A stretch of 64,000 nucleotides of DNA from Anaerolineaceae bacterium. Lineage in GTDB: Bacteria; Chloroflexota; Anaerolineae; Aggregatilineales; Phototrophicaceae. Under the pieces are notes generated by a model. That model worked only from the letters and a program-made list of their open reading frames with translations, did not search any database and was not told the origin of the DNA. Below are positions 34,509 to 44,241 of the stretch, piece after piece; the stretch's first letter is position 1; each line of letters opens with the position of its first letter. Position numbers and translations under genes: made by a program. The DNA is taken from assembly GCA_002699585.1 (NCBI GenBank), contig PABP01000033.1:1-64000 (forward strand). The letters run 5' to 3'.

Positions 34509-35756
34509 ATGGCATATGAGAATATTGTTGTTCCTTCAGAAGGTGAAAAGATCACCTTTACCAATGGCAAGATGAATGTCCCCGATAACCCGATCCTGCT
34601 CTTTATAGAGGGGGACGGTATTGGTTATGACATCATGACGGCCAGCAAGCGCATCTGGGATGCCGCTGTCGAAAAAGCCTATGGCGGCCAGCGTAAAATT
34701 AGCTGGATGGAAGTTTACTCCGGTGAGAAGGCCGCTGGTGTTTATGATGGCGACTACATGCCGGAAGAAACATTTGAAGCCCTGCGCGAGTTCAAAGTTG
34801 GCATCAAAGGCCCACTGACGACCCCAGTTGGCGGTGGCTTCCGCAGCCTGAACGTGACCCTGCGTCAGGTGCTCGACCTTTATAGCTGCGTACGCCCCGT
34901 CCGTTGGTTCGAAGGCGTCCCCAGCCCGCTAAAAGAGCCGCAAGACGTTGATGTTGTTATCTTCCGTTAAAATACAGAAGACATTTATGCAGGCATCGAA
35001 TTTGAATCGGGTACCCCTGAAAACGAGAAATTGGCCAAGTTCCTGCGTGAAGACCTGGGCGCGACCGGCTTCTTCGAAGGCGCTGGCCTGGGCATCAAGC
35101 CGGTCAGTGAATTTGGCAGCAAACGCTTGATCCGTGCCGCGATTCAGTACGCCATTGAGCGTGGCCGCGAGTCTGTCACCCTCGTCCATAAAGGCAACAT
35201 TCAGAAGTTCACCGAGGGTGCCTTTATGAAGTGGGGCTATGAACTGGCTGCCGAAGAATTCCCTGAAGAAACCATTAGCTGGGATGATGTCGCCGCTAAT
35301 CATGGTGGTAAAGTGCCTGAAGGTAAAATCCTGATTCAAGATACGATTGCCGACATCATCTTCCAGAAGATGCTGTTGCGTCCGCGTGAACATGATGTGC
35401 TGGCTACGACCAACCTCAACGGCGATTACCTGAGTGATGCCATTGCTGCCGAAGTTGGTGGTGTGGGTATTGCCCCTGGTGCCAACATTGGTGATGAAGT
35501 CGCCCTGTTCGAGGCCACACATGGTACGGCACCCAAGTACACCAATCTGGATAAGGTGAACCCCGGTTCGCTGTTGTTCAGTGGTGTGATGATGCTCGAA
35601 CACCTGGGTTGGTTCGAAGCGGCTGAATTGGTTACCTCGGCTTACGAAAAGACCATCGCTGACAAGATCGTGACCTATGACTTCGCCCGCCAGATGGACG
35701 ATGCGACTGAGGTCAAGACCAGCGAGTTCGCTACCGCTATCATCGAGCGTATGTAG
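34509..35756 (+). pseudogene. icd: NADP-type isocitrate dehydrogenase, interrupted by one in-frame TAA
   Basis: The frame from ATG 34509 (GAGGAG about 11 bases upstream) encodes IDH of the E. coli type: [26 protein letters not shown]-like segment, substrate-binding RSLNVTLRQ, then VVIFR, a TAA at 34968-34970, and [11 protein letters not shown] in the same frame. The family reads FRENxEDIYAG, so TAA stands exactly where GAA (Glu) is expected, a single G-to-T change. The second half is intact ([61 protein letters not shown]). Without readthrough only a 153-residue fragment is made. Either a sequencing error or a real recent loss. Confidence 0.9.
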
Positions 35757-35778
35757 ATTCTGACTCTGTATCATTATC

Positions 35779-35806
35779 AAAAGGCGTGGTTTCGGCTGCG
35801 CCTTTT
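35779..35806 (+). terminator. Terminator after icd
   Basis: AAAAGGCG, 12 bases, CGCCTTTT, then GCTTTT. Moderate stem; the position just after the icd stop fits. Confidence 0.6.
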
Positions 35807-35859
35807 GCTTTTAATGCACTATGGTGTACTTTTAGCGTGTTGGTAACAATAGGCTTCTC

Positions 35860-36789
35860 TTGATAGTCTCAACTGCTTCAGAGCGTTTATTCGCATTTTT
35901 GCGCCTTGGCCGACTTCACTTTTTAGTTGGCGGCTTTATCATGTATGGCTTAGGGGTCGCTATCGCGCTCTACCAACAGCAGCCTTTTCAGCCTTCGATT
36001 TTTGTCTGTGGACAAATTGTGGTGACTGCTATTCAACTGATGACACATTATGCCAATGACTATTTTGACCTTGAAGCGGACCAAGCTAATCATCATCGTA
36101 CGCATTGGTCAGGTGGCAGCGGGGTGCTTGTTGCCCAAATACTGCGACCGAGAATCGCGTTGGTGGCGGCCTTATTCTTTGGGATGGTTGCGGTTTGCGG
36201 GACAGTTGTGCTTATGTTCGTCCTCCATACGGGCGCTTTGACGTTACCTTTGATTCTGACATCGCTGTTGTTGGCCTGGTTCTATAGTGCGCCACCTATC
36301 AGGCTGCATTCAACGGGCTTAGGAGAAGCATCGGTGGCGTTGATTGTGCCGATCCTGGTGCCGTTGCTCGGTTATTATCTTCAGTCTGGCGCATTATCGA
36401 TGCTACCGCTTGTGGCGGCTCTACCATTAGCATTTTTCCAGTTTGCCATGCTGCTGGTCATCGAATTCCCTGATGCAAAGAGCGATGCAACCGTAGGCAA
36501 GCGTACGCTGGTGGTGCGCCTGGGGGAGCAAAAAGCAGTCATCTTGCATAACATCGTATTGATCCTGGCCTATGCTCTATTACCTTTGTTGATGTGGGCT
36601 GGGCTGGCCCATCAGGTGGCACTTGTCATCCTGATGGGTTTGCCCTTGGCTGCTCGTCAATTCTGGCGCATGGCTCGAGGTGCTTGGCCTAATCCTGCTA
36701 ACTGGAACAGCCTGGGATTCAGTGCGATTGCCCTATTGATGAGCACCGCCTTATTTGAACTGTTGGTCTTTATAGGACTGGCGGGTTAG
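35860..36789 (+). CDS. UbiA-family prenyltransferase (MenA-like)
   Basis: 309 residues with about eight membrane helices and the two Asp-rich motifs of the UbiA superfamily: HYANDYFDLEADQ (NDxxDxxxD) and EFPDAKSDATVGKRTL (DxxxD followed by the K-R-T-L element seen in MenA). Such enzymes attach a polyprenyl chain to an aromatic acceptor, most often in menaquinone synthesis. No other quinone gene is nearby. The only early start is TTG 35860, without a good ribosome binding site. Confidence 0.85.
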   Translation: MIVSTASERLFAFLRLGRLHFLVGGFIMYGLGVAIALYQQQPFQPSIFVCGQIVVTAIQLMTHYANDYFDLEADQANHHRTHWSGGSGVLVAQILRPRIALVAALFFGMVAVCGTVVLMFVLHTGALTLPLILTSLLLAWFYSAPPIRLHSTGLGEASVALIVPILVPLLGYYLQSGALSMLPLVAALPLAFFQFAMLLVIEFPDAKSDATVGKRTLVVRLGEQKAVILHNIVLILAYALLPLLMWAGLAHQVALVILMGLPLAARQFWRMARGAWPNPANWNSLGFSAIALLMSTALFELLVFIGLAG

Positions 36790-37394
36790 ACAGCGTGGCT
36801 TTTGCCGCCCCTCTTGAGTTGGAAATTGTCCATGCTGTCGTAGCTTGGATGTTTCTTTTTCTGAATCCATTGCTGATCATTCCCGTATTCGGCTTTGTAA
36901 ATGACCTCTTCGAGTTCTTGGATCATCTTGTTGATGCCGGACGTCAATGCGGCAAAGAAGCCGACAAAAATCAGCACAGAGAAACATCCGAAAGTCAGCA
37001 TGAACGGGCTTCTTCCCAAAATACCGCCTATAAAGCCGACGCCCAACACATGCGTACAGAACAACAGCCCCATGATCGCTAACGTACTAGGCCCTACACG
37101 AGTTTCACCACAAATGCGGGTGCTATCTTCAGAGAGGCTTTCGACGACAGCGATCAGCTCGATATTAAGGTTCCGTCCCATATCACGGTGGAATTTGATC
37201 TTGTACGCTTGGCCAAATTTATAGGCTTCTGTTTCTACACGTAGTTTTTTTCGATTGGCGAACCATCCGTCTCCACGCTCATTTTGTAATCTGATTATGT
37301 GCATAACATCGGAAATTGGTGCATCGACGATGTAATCAAATCGCTTGGCAGACCACGGCCACTGCTGAGCGTGGCGTTTTCTTTTTTGCTTCAT
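36786..37394 (-). CDS. Unknown membrane protein, paralog A
   Basis: 202 residues, not recognised. A basic N-terminus is followed by a soluble part (RFDYIVDAPISDVMHIIRLQN, weakly reminiscent of SRPBCC/START domains), then two membrane segments (TLAIMGLLFCTHVLGVGFIG and FGCFSVLIFVGFFAALT) and a charged tail (MIQELEEVIYKAEYG). The next gene upstream has the same layout and matching positions (HFDFVVNHSVDDVVERLGQY; LLRELQHVLYEP), so the two are tandem paralogs. Overlaps the converging UbiA gene by four bases. Confidence 0.6.
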   Translation of the reverse strand: MKQKRKRHAQQWPWSAKRFDYIVDAPISDVMHIIRLQNERGDGWFANRKKLRVETEAYKFGQAYKIKFHRDMGRNLNIELIAVVESLSEDSTRICGETRVGPSTLAIMGLLFCTHVLGVGFIGGILGRSPFMLTFGCFSVLIFVGFFAALTSGINKMIQELEEVIYKAEYGNDQQWIQKKKHPSYDSMDNFQLKRGGKSHAV

Positions 37395-37509
37395 GACGAT
37401 GGCCTTTTCTCTAATAGATACCGTTCAATAGAATATCAGCGGGGCAGGCATCGCCCCGACTGATTGTTTGCTAGCTATGCTGATGTCACCTCGTTATGGG
37501 TTGAGGGCA

Positions 37510-38103
37510 TCAGGCGGCGATATGGACCTGGTGTGCGTTTTTTGATTTTGCCTTGCGCGGCTCGTAAAGGACGTGTTGCAGTTCTCTGAGCAGGCGCGCA
37601 CGTTTTCTGGATTCCCACAGGATGATGAAGCCTATAGGCGTGACCAAAATCAGACTCAATAAGATCCTCAAGATTGGCGGGAGCAGAATTGTCGACGATG
37701 GTCCCAAATATGCGAGCAATAGTCTCGCGATTCCTAATAGCAGCAGCGCAATCACAACCTGTTCGGTATTGGACAGAGTCAGTTTGGCTCGTCCGTGTAC
37801 TTGGCAGGTCCAATCATCAATAGGTTTGATTGAACCGCTAATCGCGTATGCCTCATCAAAGGGCTGTTGATAGAAAGGTACATCGCCAAAACGCATCCTA
37901 AATGAGGCGGGGGCACCTGTCGCGATCTGAAAGAAATGAACGCCGATATATCTCCTGGCTGCTTGGTCTATAGGCAGACTCTTGCGATATTGTCCCAAGC
38001 GTTCAACTACGTCATCAACGCTGTGGTTGACCACAAAGTCAAAGTGCTGGACAGGGTAGAACCAGCGCCCGGTAATTTCTGGTTGACGCTTGCGTTTACG
38101 CAT
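37510..38103 (-). CDS. Unknown membrane protein, paralog B
   Basis: 197 residues: soluble N-terminal domain (KRKRQPEITGRWFYPVQHFD, then FVVNHSVDDVVERL), two membrane segments (VVIALLLLGIARLLLAYLG and ILRILLSLILVTPIGFIILW) and a basic tail. Same architecture as paralog A 115 bases downstream. No function can be assigned. Both look lower in G+C than their neighbours. Confidence 0.55.
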   Translation of the reverse strand: MRKRKRQPEITGRWFYPVQHFDFVVNHSVDDVVERLGQYRKSLPIDQAARRYIGVHFFQIATGAPASFRMRFGDVPFYQQPFDEAYAISGSIKPIDDWTCQVHGRAKLTLSNTEQVVIALLLLGIARLLLAYLGPSSTILLPPILRILLSLILVTPIGFIILWESRKRARLLRELQHVLYEPRKAKSKNAHQVHIAA

Positions 38104-38585
38104 GATATTTGGACTTTCAATCGGACTATGAATCTATCTTACATCGCTTGAAATGTGGCCAATTCCCCAAAGATTGGGGGTACGGATTGTGGCAATATGA
38201 CAGGCATTTTGCTGTGTTTTATTGCCGTATATGGCAGCAATCGTCGGGTAGAATCGCTATTTTGGAGTTGTTTTGAGCGAATTACTTTGGAAAATGCCCG
38301 TTTTTCCGCTTTAGCTGCCATATTTAGCTGCTTGCGAAAGAAAAAGTTTTCGGGAGCTATTTTCTGTGAAAAACTGAGGAGCCTATATCCGGTCCAGGGT
38401 CAGCGTAGCATGGATTTGACCACAAGTGGCGACCATATGGTTTGACATCTGGTGCGATTTTGGCAGGAGCGATGCTCTGTTAATCCTGACAAGTACAGGT
38501 GCTAGATAGTTGGTTATGTCTGGCTTTCGGATTCATGACGAAATTGGCTACAATCTGGCTAGTCTATCCATCAGAAAGTGAGTCG
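38104..38585. other. 482-bp intergenic region with hairpin and promoter
   Basis: No credible gene. A short hairpin CCCCAA-AGA-TTGGGG lies at 38165-38179 without a T-run. TTCGGA, 17 bases, TACAAT at 38526-38554 is a plausible promoter for the M20 hydrolase. A 96-codon open frame (38155-38445) overlaps the start region of paralog B and has no recognisable features. Confidence 0.5.
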
Positions 38586-39770
38586 ATGATTATGGAGCTT
38601 CTCAAACAGGCACAGGCACTTCAGGATGATATGGTGGCGTGGCGTCGTGATATCCACATGCACCCGGAACTAGGCTTTGAAGAGACCCGCACGGCCAATC
38701 TAGTTGTGCAGACTTTGCGTGAGATGGGCATCGAAGCGCAACCGGGCGTTGGGCGTACGGGCGTTGTGGCCCGCATCGGTGATGGTGATGGCCCCAAAAT
38801 TGGCATCCGTGCCGATATGGATGCGCTGCCCATTGAGGAAGCCAATGACACGCCCTATAAGTCGCAAAATCCGGGTGTGATGCACGCCTGCGGCCACGAT
38901 TCCCACACGGCGATGCTGCTGGCTGTAGCGCGTATCCTGAATGAGATGTCCGATCGTCCAACAGGGGAAGTGCGGCTTTTGTTCCAGCCGAGCGAAGAAA
39001 AGTGGGATGAGGATGGCATCAGTGGCGCATCGGCGATGATACAGGACGAAGCCCTGGAAGATCTGGATGCGGTCATTGCCCTGCATGTAAGCAGTACCGA
39101 TGAAGCCGGTACGGTCAAAGTCGGTGATGGCTATATGATGGCCGCTGTTGATTCTTTTGATGCCACCATTAAGGGCGAGGGCACGCACGGTGCATCCCCG
39201 CATATGGGCCGTGATCCGATTGTGTTGGCAGCACAGGTTATCAATGCCATCCAGGCGATTCGTTCACGCTGGACGGACCCGACCAAGCCCTCGGTCGTCA
39301 CCATTGGCGCGATCCACGGGGGTACCACCACCAACGTCATTCCGCATGAAGTGACCCTGCTGGGGACGATCCGTACCTACGAAGAACCCGTTCGTGAGCA
39401 GATCCATGAAGAACTGCATAAGGCGTTCTCTGTTGCCAAGACACTGGGTGGTGATTACGAACTGAATATCCAGCGCGGCTATCCAGCTCTGTACAATGCG
39501 CCGGACGTCGCTGGCTTGCTGCGTGATGTGGCGGCTGAGGCCATCGGCGCGGATAAAGTCAAGGTGGGTGAACCAGGAATGGGCGCGGAAGACTTCGCCT
39601 ATATGGCGCAGAAGGCACCGGGCGCGATGATGATCCTGGGGGCCAAGTACGATGGGGTGAACCGTCCGCACCACAGCCCCATTTTCGACATTGCAGAAGA
39701 CCCCATGCAGTATGGTGCGGCTATCCTGGCGGAAACGGCCGTGCGCCTCTTGAAGCAGCACGCCAAGTAG
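38586..39770 (+). CDS. M20 family amidohydrolase (IAA-amino acid hydrolase/aminoacylase-like)
   Basis: 394 residues from ATG 38586 (the frame opens at 38499, but MELLKQAQALQDDM is the usual start). Metal-dependent amidohydrolase with DIHMHPELGFEETRT, RADMDALPIEE, MHACGHDSHTAMLL, FQPSEEKWDEDG, the dimerisation domain GTHGASPHMGRDPI, and the last metal ligand region FDIAEDPMQYGA. Hydrolyses N-acyl amino acids or similar amides. Followed by a strong terminator. Confidence 0.92.
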   Translation: MIMELLKQAQALQDDMVAWRRDIHMHPELGFEETRTANLVVQTLREMGIEAQPGVGRTGVVARIGDGDGPKIGIRADMDALPIEEANDTPYKSQNPGVMHACGHDSHTAMLLAVARILNEMSDRPTGEVRLLFQPSEEKWDEDGISGASAMIQDEALEDLDAVIALHVSSTDEAGTVKVGDGYMMAAVDSFDATIKGEGTHGASPHMGRDPIVLAAQVINAIQAIRSRWTDPTKPSVVTIGAIHGGTTTNVIPHEVTLLGTIRTYEEPVREQIHEELHKAFSVAKTLGGDYELNIQRGYPALYNAPDVAGLLRDVAAEAIGADKVKVGEPGMGAEDFAYMAQKAPGAMMILGAKYDGVNRPHHSPIFDIAEDPMQYGAAILAETAVRLLKQHAK

Positions 39771-39800
39771 CCCTGGCTATAGTTCGCACATATATAAACA

Positions 39801-39830
39801 GAGGCTGCCCAACAGGCGGCCTCTCTTTTT
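39801..39830 (+). terminator. Terminator after the M20 hydrolase
   Basis: GAGGCTGCC, 5-base loop, GGCGGCCTC (one G-U pair) followed by TCTTTTT. Confidence 0.85.
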
Positions 39831-39841
39831 GTTAGAGCGTG

Positions 39842-40723
<882 letters not shown>

Positions 40724-40739
40724 GCTGGAAATGCTCCTC

Positions 40740-40759
40740 ATATTGATACTTATCGATAT
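40740..40759. promoter_or_regulatory. ArsR operator copy 1 (before arsM)
   Basis: ATATTGATACTTATCGATAT, nearly palindromic and differing at two central positions from the copy at 41111-41130. Placed between arsR and arsM, it would let the repressor control arsM separately. Confidence 0.8.
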
Positions 40760-40779
40760 ATAATGGCAAAAAAATAGGC

Positions 40780-41100
40780 CTATTTGATAGGGATGGCGTC
40801 AGGGTTGATGACCTGCTGGGCGTAATCCGGCGCGTAGGTGCTAATGAGCTGCCCACAGCAGTAAGTCATGCGCTCCTGATTGAGGGTGTAAAAACGTTGA
40901 CGACCCTCTTGACGAACGGTTGCCAGTCCCGCGTCTTCCAGTATCTTGAGATGATGACTGACAGTTGGCTGTTTGACTTTGCCACCGAGCAGGTCAACCA
41001 CATCTGACACGCTGAGCCAGTTGCAGCACAGGTGCTTTAAGATAATCTGACGAGTGTCGTCAGCAATGGCTTTTGCGAATACAACCAGTTGTCCATCCAT
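40780..41100 (-). CDS. arsR: ArsR-family arsenic-responsive repressor
   Basis: 106 residues, winged helix: [39 protein letters not shown] (recognition helix with [20 protein letters not shown]), then YTLNQ. Two Cys pairs, C25-C26 and C81-C82, could bind As(III); they are not the ELCVCDL site of E. coli ArsR, so sensing differs in detail. Middle gene of arsC-arsR-arsM, with operator copies on both sides. Confidence 0.92.
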   Translation of the reverse strand: MDGQLVVFAKAIADDTRQIILKHLCCNWLSVSDVVDLLGGKVKQPTVSHHLKILEDAGLATVRQEGRQRFYTLNQERMTYCCGQLISTYAPDYAQQVINPDAIPIK

Positions 41101-41110
41101 GTTTCACATT

Positions 41111-41130
41111 ATATTGATGATTATCGATAT
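41111..41130. promoter_or_regulatory. ArsR operator copy 2 (before arsR)
   Basis: ATATTGATGATTATCGATAT, ten bases before the arsR start. With the copy before arsM this gives ATATTGATnnTTATCGATAT as the site, an inverted repeat (ATATTGAT/ATCGATAT). Confidence 0.8.
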
Positions 41131-41150
41131 GTCAAGGATTTGCCCGAATT

Positions 41151-41570
41151 TTATGGATTTGTGGCCAGCCAATCGACGAGTTTTTGCTTGAGTCCATCAC
41201 GCACATGAGCGAACGAGGCCAGTATGTCGTCATGGCTGCCGGTGACGGCTGCCGGGTCTGGGAATCCCCAATGGAGGCGATGGGCTGGGCCTGGGAAGAT
41301 AGGGCAGGTTTCTGCGGCTTTATCGCAAACGGTGATGACGTAATCGAATGATTGGTTGATGTACAGGTCGATGCCATCGCTGGTGTGGTGGCTGATGTCG
41401 ATGCCGACTTGCTGCATAGCTTCGATGGCAAACGGATTCACCTGGGATGGCTTTGTTCCCGCGCTGAACACGTCGAACTGGTCGCTGGCAAGGTCGTTTA
41501 GTAGGCCATGCGCCATCTGAGACCGAGCAGAATTGGCTGTGCATAGGATAAGTACGCGCTTTTTTTGCAT
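41151..41570 (-). CDS. arsC: Arsenate reductase (LMW-phosphatase type)
   Basis: 139 residues. Catalytic P-loop CTANSARS (Cys-x5-Arg), DISHHTSDGIDLY, and VITVCDKAAETCPIFPG with the two resolving cysteines of thioredoxin-coupled ArsC. Reduces As(V) to As(III), the substrate of ArsM. Own ribosome binding site AGGAG 11 bases upstream. No ars operator is visible before it, so it may be expressed independently of arsR. Confidence 0.95.
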   Translation of the reverse strand: MQKKRVLILCTANSARSQMAHGLLNDLASDQFDVFSAGTKPSQVNPFAIEAMQQVGIDISHHTSDGIDLYINQSFDYVITVCDKAAETCPIFPGPAHRLHWGFPDPAAVTGSHDDILASFAHVRDGLKQKLVDWLATNP

Positions 41571-41750
41571 AGAGATAGTCTCCTATCATGAACGATACAT
41601 CAGTCTAGCGGAGATTATTCCGACTGGCACGAAGCCTTAAACGACACTTAAAAATAGGACGCAAATCTTTGCAAGATTGTTACAGCCAGCGGAAAATCAG
41701 GATGTTATACTGGCTTCATATTGGCGGAGTAAAGCAATAGGCTGAGGATC

Positions 41751-42386
41751 ATGACTAAGGTATTTATTAGTTATACCCGACGCAATGATTATGATAAACA
41801 ATTTGCAGAGAGCGTGCGCTCCTGGTTAATCAATGACGGCTTTGATGTGTGGATGGATGTCCACGACATCCCCAGCGGGGCACATTGGGATACTGAAATC
41901 GATAATGCCTTAAAAGACAGCGATGTCGTGCTGGGCCTCGTTTCCCCAGAGAGCGTTGGCTCCGATAATGTCAAAAATGAATGGGCCTGGGCGCTCCAGC
42001 GGGACAAGCTGCAACTGGCCTTGTTGGCCGATTGTGATATTCCGCACCGTTTTGTCCGCATCGACTATATCGACTTTCGTAAGCAAAATCAGGATTCCTG
42101 GCGGCGGCTGCACGACACCTTGACCACAGTTGGCCCGCGCAGCGCACCTCGGCCTTCTCAAGGGAACAGTGTCCCGTTACAGGGATTGATTCAAGGGGTT
42201 TCGTCCCTGTTTGGTGGTGGAAGCTCTAAACCCCCTGCACCCATAAAGTCAGGTAGCCCCTGGACCAGTACCCGGTTGATTTTCATCTTTTTAGCGCTGT
42301 GTAGTTGTAGTTGTATCGGCGTGGCCGTTTTGAACGCTATTGGCGAGCAGATGATATATGATTGTATTTACTGGGGAGCATGCTAA
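41751..42386 (+). CDS. TIR-domain protein with C-terminal membrane anchor
   Basis: 211 residues. The TIR domain spans about 1-130: KVFISYTRRNDYDKQFAESV, FDVWMDVHDIPSGAHWDTEI, SDVVLGLVSPESVGSDNVKN, with the candidate NAD-hydrolysing Glu77 in NEWAWAL. A Gly/Ser/Pro linker and one membrane helix (LIFIFLALCSCSCIGVAVL) follow. Bacterial TIR proteins may be NADases in defence or protein-interaction modules; no second defence gene is adjacent. Convergent with modB, overlapping four bases. Confidence 0.88.
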   Translation: MTKVFISYTRRNDYDKQFAESVRSWLINDGFDVWMDVHDIPSGAHWDTEIDNALKDSDVVLGLVSPESVGSDNVKNEWAWALQRDKLQLALLADCDIPHRFVRIDYIDFRKQNQDSWRRLHDTLTTVGPRSAPRPSQGNSVPLQGLIQGVSSLFGGGSSKPPAPIKSGSPWTSTRLIFIFLALCSCSCIGVAVLNAIGEQMIYDCIYWGAC

Positions 42387-43192
42387 TCACCAACTAGCCT
42401 TGCAGTAATCCACTGGCTGACGAACAGCGCCCCTAATGCCAACCCAATCAAAATAATGCCTACCCAGGCCGCAGCTTCTAAATCGCGCTCAAAGATGTTG
42501 TAGACGAGCAGAGGCAGCGTCTGGGTGGTGCCCTCTAAACTGCCTGCGAATAAAATTGTCGCACCGAATTCGCCTAATGCCCGTGCCCATGATAATACTA
42601 ACCCGGTGCTGAGGGCAGGTAACGCCATTGGTATGGTCACAAAACGAGAGACTTGCCATTCCGCCGCACCATCGATACGGGCAGCATCTCCATATTCCGG
42701 GTGCACAGCCTGGAAGCCGGCAATCGCTGATCTCAGGAAGAAGGGCATCGCCACAAAGACCTGGGCCATGACGACAGCGGTCGTCGTAAAGGGAATGTTG
42801 ATGTCGAATTGTGCCAGGTATGGGCCGATGAGGCCATTGCGTCCGAATGCCAGCAGCAGCGCCAGACCCGCGACCGCAGGCGGCATGACAATCGGCAGCG
42901 TCAATAGCGACTGCATCATCTGTCGCCAGCGGGACGTGCTGGCGGCTAACCACAGCGCCAACGGGATGCCTACAATCAGCATGATGAGCGTACTTAGACT
43001 GGTGGTCAGCATGCTGAGCACAATGGCGGTCAAGATCGTCTGACTGTTGACCAGGGCATTCTGGATGCCAGCCAACGCCGCGATAAACAGGGCTAATAGA
43101 GGCAAAACCAAGAAGATTGTGCCAATGCCAATCGCGGCAAAGTAGACGCCCCGGCGCAGATGGGCAATCAGACTCGGATGATCCTTAATCAC
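42383..43192 (-). CDS. modB: Molybdate/tungstate ABC permease
   Basis: 269 residues with six or so membrane helices and the permease-to-ATPase coupling loop near PEYGDAARIDGAAEWQVSRF, followed by ALPALSTGLVLSWARALGEFGATILFAG, characteristic of ModB/WtpB/CysT permeases. Overlaps modA by eight bases. No modC follows, so it must borrow an ATPase. Confidence 0.88.
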   Translation of the reverse strand: MIKDHPSLIAHLRRGVYFAAIGIGTIFLVLPLLALFIAALAGIQNALVNSQTILTAIVLSMLTTSLSTLIMLIVGIPLALWLAASTSRWRQMMQSLLTLPIVMPPAVAGLALLLAFGRNGLIGPYLAQFDINIPFTTTAVVMAQVFVAMPFFLRSAIAGFQAVHPEYGDAARIDGAAEWQVSRFVTIPMALPALSTGLVLSWARALGEFGATILFAGSLEGTTQTLPLLVYNIFERDLEAAAWVGIILIGLALGALFVSQWITARLVGD

Positions 43193-44078
43193 AAACCACG
43201 CTTTCCCGTGAGACAGACAGTAAGTCTCTTGCTGTGCTGGTGGGTACGCAGAATCCCCATCGTTTCAAGATTGCTTGGCCTGTTTCGCTGTGGATATAAG
43301 CAATGAAATCGGCAGCGCGTGTTGGTGACGGAGCGTTCGCTAAGGCGGCAATAGGATACACCACCAGAGGGTTAAGCTCATCTGGCAGTGGAACTACCTC
43401 AACATCATCAGCAATGGTGGCGGTAATGTCTGTGCGATAGACAAAGGCGGCATCCCCGGCCCCCAGGCCAATCCGGTTGGCGACGAGGCGCACGTTACTT
43501 TCTTCTGAAACGACATTTTCATTTACTGATGTCAGAAACGTGGGTTCATAGGTTTCGCTGAGTGCATTCAGGAGGTCATCTGTGTAGCTGCGAATGGGAA
43601 CGCCGGGTGCGCCTAACACCAGCCTGATACCAGGTTGGGCCAGATCAGCAGGGGATGTGATGGGCGGCGTCATGTCTTTGCGTACAATGAGCGCCAACTG
43701 ATTGACAGCGAAAACGGACATCTGCTCAGGCTTAACCAGATCCGCTGCCTGTACCCGCTGCATCTGGGCGGCATCGGCGCTGGCGAAAACATCTGCCGGA
43801 GCACCGTTCAATAACTGTGCGGCCAGGGTCGATGACCCGGCGAACTGCCATTGGATATGGACATCTGGGTGTTCTTGCTCATAGGCGCTGCCAACTTCTG
43901 AGAGGGCATCTGTCAATGACGAGGCCGCATAAATCGTGAGGTTTTCTGTGGAAGTGGACACGCATCCATATAACAGGATTGTGATTGCTGTTACGGTAAA
44001 TAAGGCCGATAAACGGCCTATGAAGTGATATAATGTCGCTATCCGAACCATATATGCATCTACTTTGTTGTACAACAT
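43185..44078 (-). CDS. modA: Molybdate-type substrate-binding lipoprotein
   Basis: 297 residues (or 288 from ATG 44051). A signal segment ends in a lipobox (TAITILLYGC), then the ModA fold: LTIYAASSLTDALSEVGSAY, FAGSSTLAAQLLNGAPADVF, ASADAAQMQRV, LVLGAPGVPIRSYTDDLL, GAGDAAFVYRTD. Binds oxyanions (molybdate or tungstate) outside the cell for ModB. First gene of the modAB pair, divergent from the response regulator. Confidence 0.92.
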   Translation of the reverse strand: MLYNKVDAYMVRIATLYHFIGRLSALFTVTAITILLYGCVSTSTENLTIYAASSLTDALSEVGSAYEQEHPDVHIQWQFAGSSTLAAQLLNGAPADVFASADAAQMQRVQAADLVKPEQMSVFAVNQLALIVRKDMTPPITSPADLAQPGIRLVLGAPGVPIRSYTDDLLNALSETYEPTFLTSVNENVVSEESNVRLVANRIGLGAGDAAFVYRTDITATIADDVEVVPLPDELNPLVVYPIAALANAPSPTRAADFIAYIHSETGQAILKRWGFCVPTSTARDLLSVSRESVVCD

Positions 44079-44241
44079 CTCATTAAGACAAAAAGTGTCA
44101 TCAAAAACATAATGTTATGTCGGCAAGTAAACTGATTTTTCTTAAATAACTGAGTAGGTGAATGTGGCATACAATCGTTGGGGGATTCATCGTATTGCCA
44201 CATAATAACTACACCGAATTCTATCAGGCAGGGAGCAGTTC

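Noticed and set aside
34929-35780. Long minus-strand frame over the second half of icd
   Set aside because: It is the antisense shadow of a clearly recognisable isocitrate dehydrogenase.
38155-38445. 96-codon frame in the gap before the M20 hydrolase
   Set aside because: No recognisable domain, no ribosome binding site, and amino-acid composition unlike neighbouring proteins.
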